64,000 nt of DNA from Gloeopeniophorella convolvens. Taxonomy: Eukaryota; Basidiomycota; Agaricomycetes; Russulales. A program made the translations under genes and the position numbers. The notes beneath the pieces are model-generated. The model ran no database searches. It worked only from the letters and a program-made list of their open reading frames with translations, and was not told where the DNA came from. Shown in pieces: positions 27,480-37,283 of this stretch (position 1 is its first letter; each line of letters begins with the position of its first letter). The DNA lies in contig WTXD01000041.1 of NCBI GenBank assembly GCA_022496205.1, forward strand, positions 62,001 through 126,000, written 5' to 3'.

Positions 27480-29840
27480 TGAGCTTAAGCGAACACACTT
27501 AAGTACTCGACCATGCAAACGAAGAAGTACACCCTCGGCCTGAGCGCATCCTAAGTCTACAAAAGTCAGTACTTGGTGTTGCGCTTGCGGCGTTGTGTGA
27601 GAACCCCGCGAAGTCGGAGTTACTGAGCAATAATTGTCTTGAATCTGAAGAGTATGATCAGTGATGTAGGCACAAGGGCGACGCACCGGTGGCAGGAACC
27701 CAGGAGTATTTCTGCAATTAAAAAAATTCGATCAGCGAGATAAGCACAAGGACGACGCACCGGTGATGAAAATCCAGGGACTTTTCTGCAACCCAAGAAC
27801 ACGATCAGCGATGTAAGCACAGAGAAGACTCACCAGCAGGGGTCCGGGGATGTTTCTGTGATTTGGAGAATACAATCAGCGGCAGAAGTACAAGGACGAC
27901 GCACCGGTTACAAGGGTCCAGGGATATTTCTGCAGTTTGAAGAATATGATCAGTGGCGTAAGCACAAGGACGACGTACCGGTGATTGGAATCTAGGAATC
28001 TCTACAATCTGAAGAGCACGATCAGCGATGTGAGCACAAAGAAGACTCACCAGTGAAGGAATCCAGGGATATCCTGTAAATTGAAGAATACGATCAGCGA
28101 TATAAGTACAAGGACGACGCACCAATGGCAGGGATCCAGGGGTGTTCTGCAATTTGAAAAACGCGATCAGCAACATAAGTACAAGGATGACGCACCGGTG
28201 TCAGGAACTCAGGGACTTTTCTGCAATTCGAGAACCCCGGTCAGAACCTAAATGGCAACGTGTCACGCACCATGAGTAGCACGAGCGATCTTGTATCGGC
28301 TTCGGCTGATTTCGAACCTGTTTCGACCGGTCGTCAGGCGGGTTTGATTGTGTCAAGAGGGGAAAAACACACCTTTGGGTGACGCAAGCACGCTGGACCA
28401 CTGATTGTCGATACGCTGAAGTTCACCCTCGGCCTGAGTGCGCTCCCTCGCTTGCAATACTGGGTTCCTATAACGCTCACATATGTCACGAGGTTAAGAA
28501 AATACCTGGGGTCAGTCGGAATCAGCGAAATTGGAGATGTAAGAGTAAAATAAGCAGTGCGCATCACGCCAGGTCGATTTGAAAGTCGAGTATTGAGGAC
28601 TTGCAAGTATGTCTGAAGGATTTGTCAGATGGGCGCAACTGCAAAAAACGACGGGAGCACGTACCTTTTAGTAAAACGAGCGCGCCAGGGCAACCCACGA
28701 CTCCACAATGATGAATACACCCTCGGCCTGAGCGTACCCACCGTTGCGAAGCCTGAGCACATTTGAACGCCTGGTTAGTATTGACTGCAGACCTAGAACC
28801 TATTGACGGACAAGGAAGTGGTAGTAATGTGAATGGATGGTGCACGTGGATGTGATAGACTCAATAATCGCGTGTAGACTGGGGCGTTGAATTGGATGTG
28901 TACCATTTTGTGGATGTCGAATCTGTCTGCGCGATTTGTCAGCGTGTCATGGGTAGAGGAAGAGCACGTACATTGAGGCACCGTGAGTTCGCTCTGGCAT
29001 ACCGACCCTATACACAGAGAATTCACCCTCGGCCTGAGTGAACCCATCTGTCGTCGAGATTAGTACACCTGCATATATCAAAGTGCCTCTGAGACCTAGA
29101 AACAAGTCAGCGAAATCCGCAAAGGAGACTCAGGGGCTTAGTTGTGCTATGATCGCGTACGTCAGCGGACATCTTGGGAATCCGACGGAACGACATACCA
29201 GTCATTGATTCAGACCATCCGGTGAGACTTGGGGACCCGTCTGTGGAATTAGTTAGCGAGAGTCATACATAAATCAAGCGAACCCACCTTGAAGCTTCGC
29301 GAATGCGCCTCGGTACCGACATTACAAACGATAGGAACACCCTCGGCCTGAATGAACCTGGTCGCCGCAACTCAGACATACCTACTACGCACACGCGAGC
29401 TGGACTACGCAGAAGACGGTTCTAGAAATTACAAGGGTCAGTCAACGTTGAACGGAAGCAATAATGGCGAGGCATGAGTTATCCGAGCGTGACGTCTTGA
29501 AAGCATTCTAAACCGTAGGGTAAGACAAAGTACATGATACTAGAGGGAAACGTACCTTGAAGCGACCCAAGCGCGCCTCAGATCATAGCCCATGGACTTC
29601 GGAACACACCCTCGGCCTGAGCATGCCCTCCGCGTGTGAAGCTGATAATCCTCTGTACACTAAGGTTACGCCGGGATCGATTCTATGAGAGATGTGGATA
29701 ACGCCTGTGAAAAAAAAAAAAAGAGAGATTTTGAAAACGTCAGTGAGGGTGAACTTAGAGGTGTGAAACGGAACCGTGATTCTGGGCGAAGAGTAACGAG
29801 TCTGTGAAGCATAGCCAGTCAAAGTTGAACGCTTGACGTC
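27480..29840 (-). ncRNA. Candidate multi-exon (probably non-coding) transcript with repeated exons
   Basis: Six sites share the 15-mer CTCAGGCCGAGGGTG (minus strand; one has T for the first C): plus-strand positions 27530-27544, 28424-28438, 28718-28732, 29024-29038, 29338-29352 and 29607-29621. Four spacings are about 270-315 bp; the 894-bp gap holds the micro-exon array. Around most sites the minus strand shows an exon-like layout. CTGAC or CTAAC with an AG lies upstream, and a donor lies 40-75 nt downstream (G/GTACGT, G/GTGTGT, G/GTGGGT). A TATATAA box on the minus strand at 29872-29866 lies upstream of the first unit. No frame stays open through the joined exons. This could also be a decayed gene. 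RNA evidence is needed to decide exon limits. Confidence 0.4.
27687..28220 (-). repeat. Tandem array of eight micro-exon/intron units (~72-bp period)
   Basis: On the minus strand, eight short blocks alternate with seven spacers that look like perfect introns. Blocks: 28220-28196, 28146-28123, 28073-28051, 28001-27979, 27929-27905, 27855-27834, 27785-27761 and 27711-27687, lengths 22-25 nt. All carry a TCCC-TGG-TTCC type core. The spacers are 49 nt (one is 48). Each begins GTGCGT, GTGAGT or GTACGT, has a branch-point-like CTGAT at about position 27-32, and ends in CAG or TAG. Block lengths are not all multiples of three and stops occur in the joined frames, so a non-coding RNA is more likely than protein. 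Exon status is inferred from splice signals only. Confidence 0.6.
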
Positions 29841-29865
29841 AAAGTAGGGGGCGCACGTGACTGGG

Positions 29866-29872
29866 TTATATA
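29866..29872 (-). promoter_or_regulatory. TATA-like box upstream of the exon-repeat transcript
   Basis: TATATAA on the minus strand, followed about 45 nt later by the start of the first repeat-containing region. Placement fits a promoter for a minus-strand transcript. An intron-like stretch ending TTTGCAG lies just upstream (around 29890), so transcription could also start further up, near 30.1 kb. Confidence 0.35.
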
Positions 29873-30140
29873 GACGAGTGGTCAGGCCTGCAAAGATGTA
29901 TAGATGTCAGTCAGCAGAGTCCCAAGACTAGCCATAGGTATCGCCAGAGCTAAGCCAAGCACAAGCCAAGCGCCCGTAGGCAGTAGAGAGCCAGAAGCGC
30001 AGAGTCCGGAGTCCAGTAGGAGTAGCCCGAGTCACAGCCAGAGTCAAGCCCAGCCCTAGCGTCCCAGTAGCCAAGTTCGAGCGCTATACGGCGACCTGAA
30101 AAGGAAGGGTGTGCAGCTTCGAAATAGGAGAAGGGGAGGG

Positions 30141-30202
30141 TGGTGTTGGCGTCTGCCACACGCCGCAGTCGCGTACGGCGTGTGGCAGCCGTTGCAACAC
30201 CA
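30141..30202. repeat. Long interrupted palindrome (hairpin)
   Basis: CTGCCACACGCCG (30153-30165) pairs perfectly with CGGCGTGTGGCAG (30176-30188) around a 10-base loop. An outer pair TGGTGTTG (30141-30148) and CAACACCA (30195-30202) extends the dyad. It lies between the upstream minus-strand gene, which stops at 30331, and the repeat region. It could be a protein-binding dyad, an RNA hairpin at the 3' end of the upstream gene or a mobile-element relic. Confidence 0.75.
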
Positions 30203-30330
30203 GGGCGGTTGGGGATGCGTGATATAGGGAACTCAGCTCAAACTCGAACCACGTGCTTGGACAACTACGACGTCCGGTTAGACCGACTTGAAATGGGCTC
30301 AGCTGGACGAAGAACGCACCAAGTCATGAC

Positions 30331-31170
30331 TTAAACAGTGTGGCTACGGCGGCGGTGAGTCTTGGACTTGGACTTGGACTTGCGCTTCTTGCCAACGCGA
30401 ATGGGTCGAATCGACAAGAGCTGGATAAGACGCCACTCGCGGGGGTAGAACCTCTTGAAGTCCTCGTCGGAGAAGTCTCCGGACGCATCTACAAGGGGGA
30501 CAAAAAGTAGTTTACTATTCCTTACCGGTGATTCTTCAGGACGGCGTGTCGGAAGAAACTTGTCCCATTCCTCAGGCGCGTGTTCGCGAATTTCTGGGAC
30601 GGTGTTGAACTTGTCGGAAGCGATGATTTGACCATGAAAGTTGGTGGCTGGGGGTGCAAGAGAGGCAGGGCTTGGAAGCTTGCGGAAGAATTTGTTGCAC
30701 TTGCCGACGTATTCGCGCCTGTAAGGGGTCACGCCTTGTCTTACCGTCTCAACCGAAACCTCGATCTTGGGTAAAGCCTCCTTGCGGTGGAACTCGCGTG
30801 CGCGGCGGGAAAAGGCGATCCGCTCTTTGCGAAGGCGTTCACGTCTCTCGGGAGTACGCCGGGAGATGGCACCTGCTGTGAATCCAAAACCAGACTTAAA
30901 GGGGTACTTTACCTGGGCAGAAGGCTTGGCCGGAACGGCTTCGCCAGTGGACTTGCCAGAGCGCTTCGCCTTTGACTTGACAGCAACATCGGAGAACGTC
31001 AACTTCGGAACCAAAGGGCGACGGACGATAATTGCGGCTGTTTCGCGAATGAGCTAGCGAATGAAGAGCGATGACGGGGTTTTACCGTTGCACTGAGCAG
31101 CAGCTTTTGACATAGAACGCGTGACGCGTCTATTCTCAGCAAGGATGAAGGAAGTGGGGATAGAAGGCAT
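30331..31170 (-). CDS. Basic protein of unknown function
   Basis: Not recognised. The ATG at 31170 opens an exon MPSIPTSFILAENRRVTRSM; a 61-nt intron (GTAAAA to CGAAACAG) joins it in frame to AAIIVRRPLVPKLTFSDVAV. Two 37-nt in-frame stretches flanked by GT and AG (one starting GTAAAGTACC near 30912, one GTAAGGAATAG near 30525) may be small introns. The protein is about 230-250 residues, rich in Lys, Arg and Ser, with a strongly charged helix (RRERLRKERIAFSRRAREFH) and a basic tail (GKKRKSKSKSKTHRRR), which suggests a nuclear or nucleolar protein. The segment DFSDEDFKRFYPREWRLIQL may be a small folded unit. Codon use and the in-frame splice support a real gene; function cannot be named. Confidence 0.7.
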
Positions 31171-31615
31171 GGTAGAGCACATGGATGCAAGTATGCAAGT
31201 GGCACAAGCCGAAGACGTCCAAAATGAACACCTTAGAGTGTACCAGCGAGCCCGGGCTGTCTTAAGTACTGCCAGCGTCTGAAATACAAGGCTGTGACGG
31301 TCAGAAATGCAGGCCAGACCGGAATTTCAGCCTCGACTGCGTTATATCCAGGCTTAACTGTCTTGATTGCGGTCTGGACGACATTCCAGACGGGCTACAT
31401 CTGCATTGGACGCGGCGGCATGCCATGGTCTGCCATGGTCAAGTTCAGAAACGGAAACATCGGTCCGGCTGGCTTGATAGACGCTAATGATGTAATTTTG
31501 TTCCTGTGACATCAGTGTGTAACTGGGTCGCTCCGATTGGCGACAGTTGGCGACGCGGAAGCAATAAGATGACATCTCGACCGGTCACCGAGTACTGGAG
31601 ACGAGTCGTAGACGC
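31171..31615. promoter_or_regulatory. Divergent promoter region, unknown basic protein / AIF-like oxidoreductase
   Basis: 445 bp between two divergent start codons. No gene is recognisable inside. It ends in a pyrimidine-rich stretch just before the plus-strand gene. Confidence 0.45.
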
Positions 31616-33975
31616 ATGCTCACCCTTGCCCGTCTCTCTCTCTCTACACTCAGGTTCCCTCTCGCAAATCTAGCAAAGCGAACCATGTCTGCGAAAACAA
31701 TTGCTGTTCTCGACGATTCCGAGCTGACTGATGGTCAAATGTGCGTTCGAATCGTGACGTGCCCCTTTTCGCCGTTTCACAGGCATTCCGTTACATTGCT
31801 TTCGCAGGAAAGAGGTCAGCTTCGAGTCGGGAAAGGTTCTGCTCTCTCGTCTAGGCGACAAAGTGCACGCAACAAGTGCATTCTGTACCCACTACGGTGC
31901 ACCGCTCTCCAAAGGCGTCCTCACCGCCGACGGCAGAGTCGTATGGTGAGAATGCGCAGTCACTTGTTCTCATGCAACTTAGCAGGCACTGATTTTGCGC
32001 AGCCCGTGGCACGGAGGTATGGGTGTATGACAAATCGGCACAGGCCAAATGCTGACGCGATCGCAATAGCGTGCTTCAACGTCTGCACTGGCGACATTGG
32101 TCTGTAGAGTACTTCCTGCGCATCACGCGCCATTGCTTACGCACGGTTTAGAGGATGCTCCGGCACCCACTGCTATCCACTCCTTCCAAACACATATTGC
32201 TGATGGAAAAATATACGTCACTGCTGATCCTGCGAACACTACCAAAGACAAGATGTCTCGGCCGCCGAAGCTTCTCGCGTCGGGGGCCGAGGTCGGTGGG
32301 GCTGGTGTTGTCATTGTGGGTGGTGGTTCTGGCGCCTTCCACGCGGTAGAGAGCTTGAGAGAGGCAAGTCATGTAGACTCTCATGATCCGAATGCGATCT
32401 GATATGTTCATCAGCACGGGTTCAAAGGCCCAATCACTATCATCTCCAAAGAGCCGCACGCGCCTATTGACAGGTAGGTTGCTTGGATATACGATCTTAG
32501 CGCATATCTTGTAACGCAACTGTCTCTAGGACTAAGCTTAGCAAAGCACTCATCACGGATGCGTCGAAACTCGAGTGGCGCACCCCCGCCGACCTCAAGA
32601 TCAAGTTTGGCACAACCCTCCGGGTCAACACAGTACGTGCGCATCCTTTCTCCTTGAAGCACAACCAGTAGACGTTCAAGCACACAGACTGTGACCACCG
32701 TAGACACAAGTGCCAAGACGGTTACACTCGATGATGGGAAGGAAACGATCCCCTATGATAGTCTCATCCTTGCTAGCGGAGGTCTTCCGCGGCGTCTCCC
32801 TATCGACGGCTCAGACTTTGAGAATGTATACACGCTCCGGCACGTCCAGGACGCGCAGAATATCGATGCAGGTGCGTCCCCATTAGCGTGACTAGGCCCC
32901 CGCTCACGTTCGCTGCAGCATGCCAAGAGGGTAAACACCTCGTCGTCATCGGGAGCTCATTTATCAGTATGGAGCTCGTTGTGGCTGTCTCGAAGCGCAA
33001 GCTCGGCTCTATTCACGTCATTGGAATGGAACAATATCCGTTCGAGCTCGTTCTTGGAAAGGAGGTCGGTGCGGGCCTGAAGCAGTACCATGAGTCTCAG
33101 GGCATTGTTTTCCACGGCTCCACGTCTGTCAAGGCGATTCGCAAGACTTCGGACGCGGCCACGCCGACAGAGGTCGAGCTTTCCACCGGCGAAGTCCTCC
33201 CGGCGGACGTGATCATAATGGGTGTCGGTGTGCGGCCTGCCACAGATTACCTCAAGGCGAGCGGGTTCGAGCTCGAGAAGGATGGGAGTGTCAAGGTGGA
33301 TGAGCAATTGCGCGTGCCTGGCCGCGCGGATGTTTTCGCCATCGGCGATATTGCGACGTACCCGCAATTACCTACAGGATCCACGCGGCGCGTTGAGCAT
33401 TGGAACGTGCGCGCTCTCTTCCTTGCTGGATCTCGATATTTTTGTTGAAAGAGCGCAGGTCGCTGGCAATATGGGCCGCGCGGTTGGCAAGACCATCTCA
33501 GGATCTCCCCAGCCATACGTGAAAGTCCCTGTATTCTGGAGCGCGCGTACGCTGTTGAGCCTCCCTTACACCTAGCTCCGCACTGACAGAGACCCATAAC
33601 AGAGGGCCAGCAGCTGCGCTACTGCGGTATCGGCCAGGGATACGATGATATCTACATCAAGGGCAACCCGACCGAGATGAAGTTTATTGCGTATTACATC
33701 CAGGGGGGCAAGGTCACAGCAGTGGCAAGGTGCGCGTGCAAGTGAGAATCCTTCCTGTGTTGAGTTGACGGTGGTCCGCTATAGCATGCAAAATGACCCA
33801 GTTGTGTCGCAGGCGTCCGAGTTACTCCGCCTGGGCCTCATGCCGTCCGCGGAGGAGATCAAGGCTGGAAAGGTCGGTCATTTGCTGCGCGGATAAATTT
33901 CTTCTCATCCAACGCACCTAGAATCCGCTCGAGGTTGATATATCTTCTGCGGCCGCAAGCATCCGGCTCCAATGA
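31616..33975 (+). CDS. Rieske-domain AIF-like (AIFM3-type) NAD(P)H oxidoreductase
   Basis: A flavoprotein with an N-terminal Rieske [2Fe-2S] domain and an AIF-like pyridine-nucleotide oxidoreductase domain. The start MLTLARLSLSTLRFPLANLA is Arg-containing and non-acidic, like a mitochondrial presequence. An alternative Met (MSAKTIAVL) follows. The Rieske cluster ligands are FCTHYGAPL and VCPWHGACF (C-x-H and C-x2-H). FAD site: GVVIVGGGSGAFHAVESLRE. NAD(P)H site: HLVVIGSSFISMELVVAVS, where a Ser replaces one usual Gly. The second FAD motif is GRADVFAIGDIATYP. The C-terminal domain includes QLRYCGIGQGYDDIYIKGN and MKFIAYYIQGGKVTAVA. The last exon after an intron ending CACCTAG gives NPLEVDISSAAASIRLQ and a TGA at 33973. 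About nine short introns. No active-site disulfide, as expected for AIF relatives. Confidence 0.92.
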
Positions 33976-34296
33976 AGGTGCTTTACGATGAAGAGTCAAT
34001 GACGTGATGAATGCGAATGGACACTGGCCGAAAGTGAACTTACTTGTAAAGATTGTATCAATGCCGTTTGTAGAATTATAGCCTCAGGTTGAATTTCGAA
34101 GAAAGTCTTCCCGCATAGCGAGTCGAGCCTGTCGCTGTCGCTGTCGGAGTCGAGGCACGCCGTGTTGGAGGCGAAAGTCTTGCTGTGACTGCGGCTCCCG
34201 GGCCGGGAACTGGAATGTGTCTTTTCCCAGCGCGCTCAACGGGTGCGCTTTACGAGCAGCTTCGGCCAGAACACGTCTATCACTACCACCCATGCG
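33976..34296. promoter_or_regulatory. Intergenic: AIF-like 3' flank and RAD30 promoter
   Basis: 321 bp between two plus-strand genes. A short GTCGCTGTCG repeat is visible around 34130-34150. No gene seen. Confidence 0.4.
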
Positions 34297-36859
34297 ATGT
34301 TTCTCACGTCGCCCTTGAAGAAGCCAGCCTCACGTACCGGAAAGTCCAAATTTGACCCGCACGACGAGTACACGGACCTCACGCCGCCCATTACATACCG
34401 GCATCTGCTCTCGCCACCACCGGGCGCGCGCGACCCGCTGCGCGTGGTCGCACTCTGCGACAGCGACGCGTTTTACGCGGCATGCGAACAGATGCGACTC
34501 GGGATCGACCCCGCGCTTCCACTCGTCGTGCGCCAGTGGGACGCGCTCATCGCGGTGAACTACCCAGCGCGCGAGTTCGGGATCACGCGCATGAGCAGCT
34601 GGCGCGACGCGGTGAAGAAGTGCCCCGAGTTGACTGTCGTGCATGTTGCGACGTTCAAGGAAGGCGAGCCGGAGCCGGGGTACTGGGAGAACCCGGACAC
34701 TGCGACGCATAAGGTGCGTAGCGCGACGACCTCCTGAGCGGCGTGCGCACGCGTCCGCAGCTGGTCATGTCTGATCGCGTCGGGGGCATATTTAGGTCTC
34801 TCTGGACTACTACAGACGCGAGAGTGTGAAGATCATCTCCATATTCAAAGAGGGCCTGCCTGACGGGGAGATAGGTGCGCGCTCATCCGGCTGGTTAATG
34901 TACATCTCTGATGAATGCGCAGAGAAGGCGTCCATTGACGAGGCGTTCATCGACTTCACGCATCCCGTACGCGCAGAGCTCCTCGCGCGCTACCCGTACC
35001 TCGCGCAGGTGCCACCAGACGCGCCAAATGGCCTCGACACCATCTTGCCGCCGCCGCCACGGATATCCTGGGAAGGCTGCGGGATCGTGATCCCTATCAA
35101 CCCTCCACTAGAAGGCGGGGACAATGCCGAGGCTCCGGGAGAGAACGCCAAGTCGAACACGGACGAGGATGAGGCGCCGACATGGCACGACGTTGCTCTG
35201 TCAATAGCAGCGGAACTCATGGACAAGATCAGGGCAGAAGTACGCACTCAACTGGGGTACACCACGTCCGCCGTACGCTCTATGCCGACCCCTTGTTCCT
35301 CCTTTGACACGTGCTACGCCTGCTACAGGGTATCGCGAAGAACAAATTCCTAGCGAAAGTACGTATGCATGAACTTCCTTCCGCAGTTCTTTGGTTGTTG
35401 ATGTAGGTGTGTAGCTCACAGCATCCTACAAGAAGCGTGACTCGCAGGTCCAAGTGCTCTGATTGTCGCTCTTCGGCGAAATCTGACCTTCCCCAGAGCA
35501 TCCTTCGCAACGCTGCGATACCAAACTACCTTATCCCGATGCCCTTCCAGAAGGTGATGTGGATCTGATTGTCGCCCCCACCACGCTCTCGCATCATTTC
35601 CTTATACCTCTGTCAGATCAGGTTTCTTGGAGGGAAACTTGGCCAGGCTATTGCAGACAAGTTCGAGGCGTCGACTGTTGGGGACCTTCTGTGCGCACGC
35701 AGGCTCTCCGATACATACCGGAAGGCTAATGCATTCTACGTACGTACAGGACGATCAGTCTAGGTACGGACGATCTACATGCTGTGCCCGGTGCATGGTA
35801 ACCGATGGTTGTCAGAGGAGATCCAGCAGAAGCTGGGAGAGGACTCGATATGGGTCTACGAAACTCTCAGGTAGGTTCATTCATCGGCGAGCAATGAATG
35901 GGTGTAATGATTGACTCGGCGCTTTGCCTGTCAAGGGGGATTGACAGATCTGAAGGTGCGTCGCAGGCGGCGCTACAATGGCGTACACCCACAAGTGCCA
36001 ATGCTGTGACTATAAACAGTAAAAGAGAAGCCGGCGCTCACGAAGAGCATGATGGCGTCGAAGAACCTGCCACGGCCAATCACACGCGCGTCTGAAGGCC
36101 CTCACTGGCTGCGCGTGCTCGCAGCAGAGCTCGCACTGAGACTCAACGAGCTGCGTGCATCGGACTCTTCAATATGGCCTAAAACCATCGTCTTGCACGC
36201 ACGGCATCGTACGGTCCACTCCCGCCCTCCGTGCCACATCAGCTTACCATGCGTGCGCAGGCTACGAGTGGTCCCGGTCAAAGCAGACCCCCTTCCCATT
36301 CACGCGGAACGTCACGGTCGATGTGATTACCGGCTATGCCGAAAAGCTGTGGAGGGAACTTGTTGGGAGCAAACAGGACGGGTTGCTTCCCCATTCCGTG
36401 ACGAGTGTTGCGCTCGGATTCGCCGGTGTCGAGCCCGGCGAGGCGGGTCAGCAGAGCATCGAGGGTTTCTTCCAGGCCGGATCAAGCACGTTCAGGCCAC
36501 CCTCGAGCGAGGAGCAGAGCCGGAAGCGCAAGCGTGAAGCGGGAGCCGTCGATCCGGCAGGGCCATCCCAGATTGATCGCCAGGGTGCGGGTTTCATATG
36601 TCCACGATGTCAGCGGTTCATCGAGCTCGGTGACGGGGTGTGGGACTCCGAGGAGGGAGGCGAGGCGTTGACTCGACTTCGTCTGGAGCATGGCGACTTC
36701 CACGTCGCGGAGGATCTGTCAAGGGAGCCAGACGGACAGCCCGGCGGAGGGAGTGTGGGTTTACGGGTGGCCAGCCCGAAGCGACGAAAGCGGAAGGAGG
36801 CCACCGCGGGGCAGAATGAAGGCGGGATCGCGAAGTTCTTCAAGCGTAAATCAGGCTGA
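34297..36859 (+). CDS. RAD30: DNA polymerase eta (Rad30), Y-family translesion polymerase
   Basis: Copies past UV photoproducts at stalled forks in the nucleus. The palm starts RVVALCDSDAFYAACEQMRL with the metal-binding Asp pair, followed by LIAVNYPAREFGITRMSSWR. After introns come KIISIFKEGLPDGEI and EKASIDEAFIDFTHPV, where SIDEAF carries the catalytic acidic pair. An inserted acidic loop (about 60 residues, from PNGLDTILPPPPRISWEGCG) precedes EELxxKIR-like AAELMDKIRAEVRTQLGYT. Thumb and little-finger exons follow (IRFLGGKLGQAIADKFEAST; SMMASKNLPRPI; YEWSRSKQTPFPF). The tail has a perfect PCNA-binding PIP box QQSIEGFF, a UBZ-type ubiquitin-binding finger (FICPRCQRF then LEHGDFHVAEDL) and a second PIP-like end EGGIAKFFKRK. 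The ATG at 34297 is favoured; an upstream in-frame ATG exists at 34243. About ten introns; some small middle exons are uncertain. Confidence 0.94.
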
Positions 36860-37283
36860 TCATGTGTTTGGCGACCAGTGATGACGGTTGCCGTCGGCGT
36901 GACGTGTAGTTGGAGGTGATGGCAGACCAGGGCAGACTCGGGGTAATGGAAATAAAGTCAATGTGGACGCCCGCCACTCTGGAGTCTGTGTTGATGAGAT
37001 GCGATGCACCCGCCCAACGACGGCCGAGGGACGGCTTTGCCACAGCAGATCGTTGTCCGGCAGCAGGTTTCGCAGGTTGTCCTCTTCCAGTGACCACCTC
37101 TTCACGTTCCTTATCTTCTTCGTTCTCCCGGGCTGGTTCCTCTTTCACGACGACTAACGGCTGCAGGACTGCCTCCCTTCCCTCCGCTCCTCCGCTCCAA
37201 GTCTGTCTGGAACAGTCCTGCTGTAGATCAGCCTTTACGCCACACGACCCTCTGCACGCATTTAATTCCACGACATACACATA
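36860..37283. promoter_or_regulatory. Intergenic: RAD30 3' flank and receptor-gene promoter
   Basis: 424 bp between two plus-strand genes. No coding exon is recognisable; frames on the minus strand lack protein character. Confidence 0.4.

Noticed and set aside
29400..29760. CTGA motifs in the repeat region as box D of C/D snoRNAs
   Set aside because: They sit just before acceptor-like AGs in CTGAC context, which fits branch points better, and no matching C box with a terminal stem was found.
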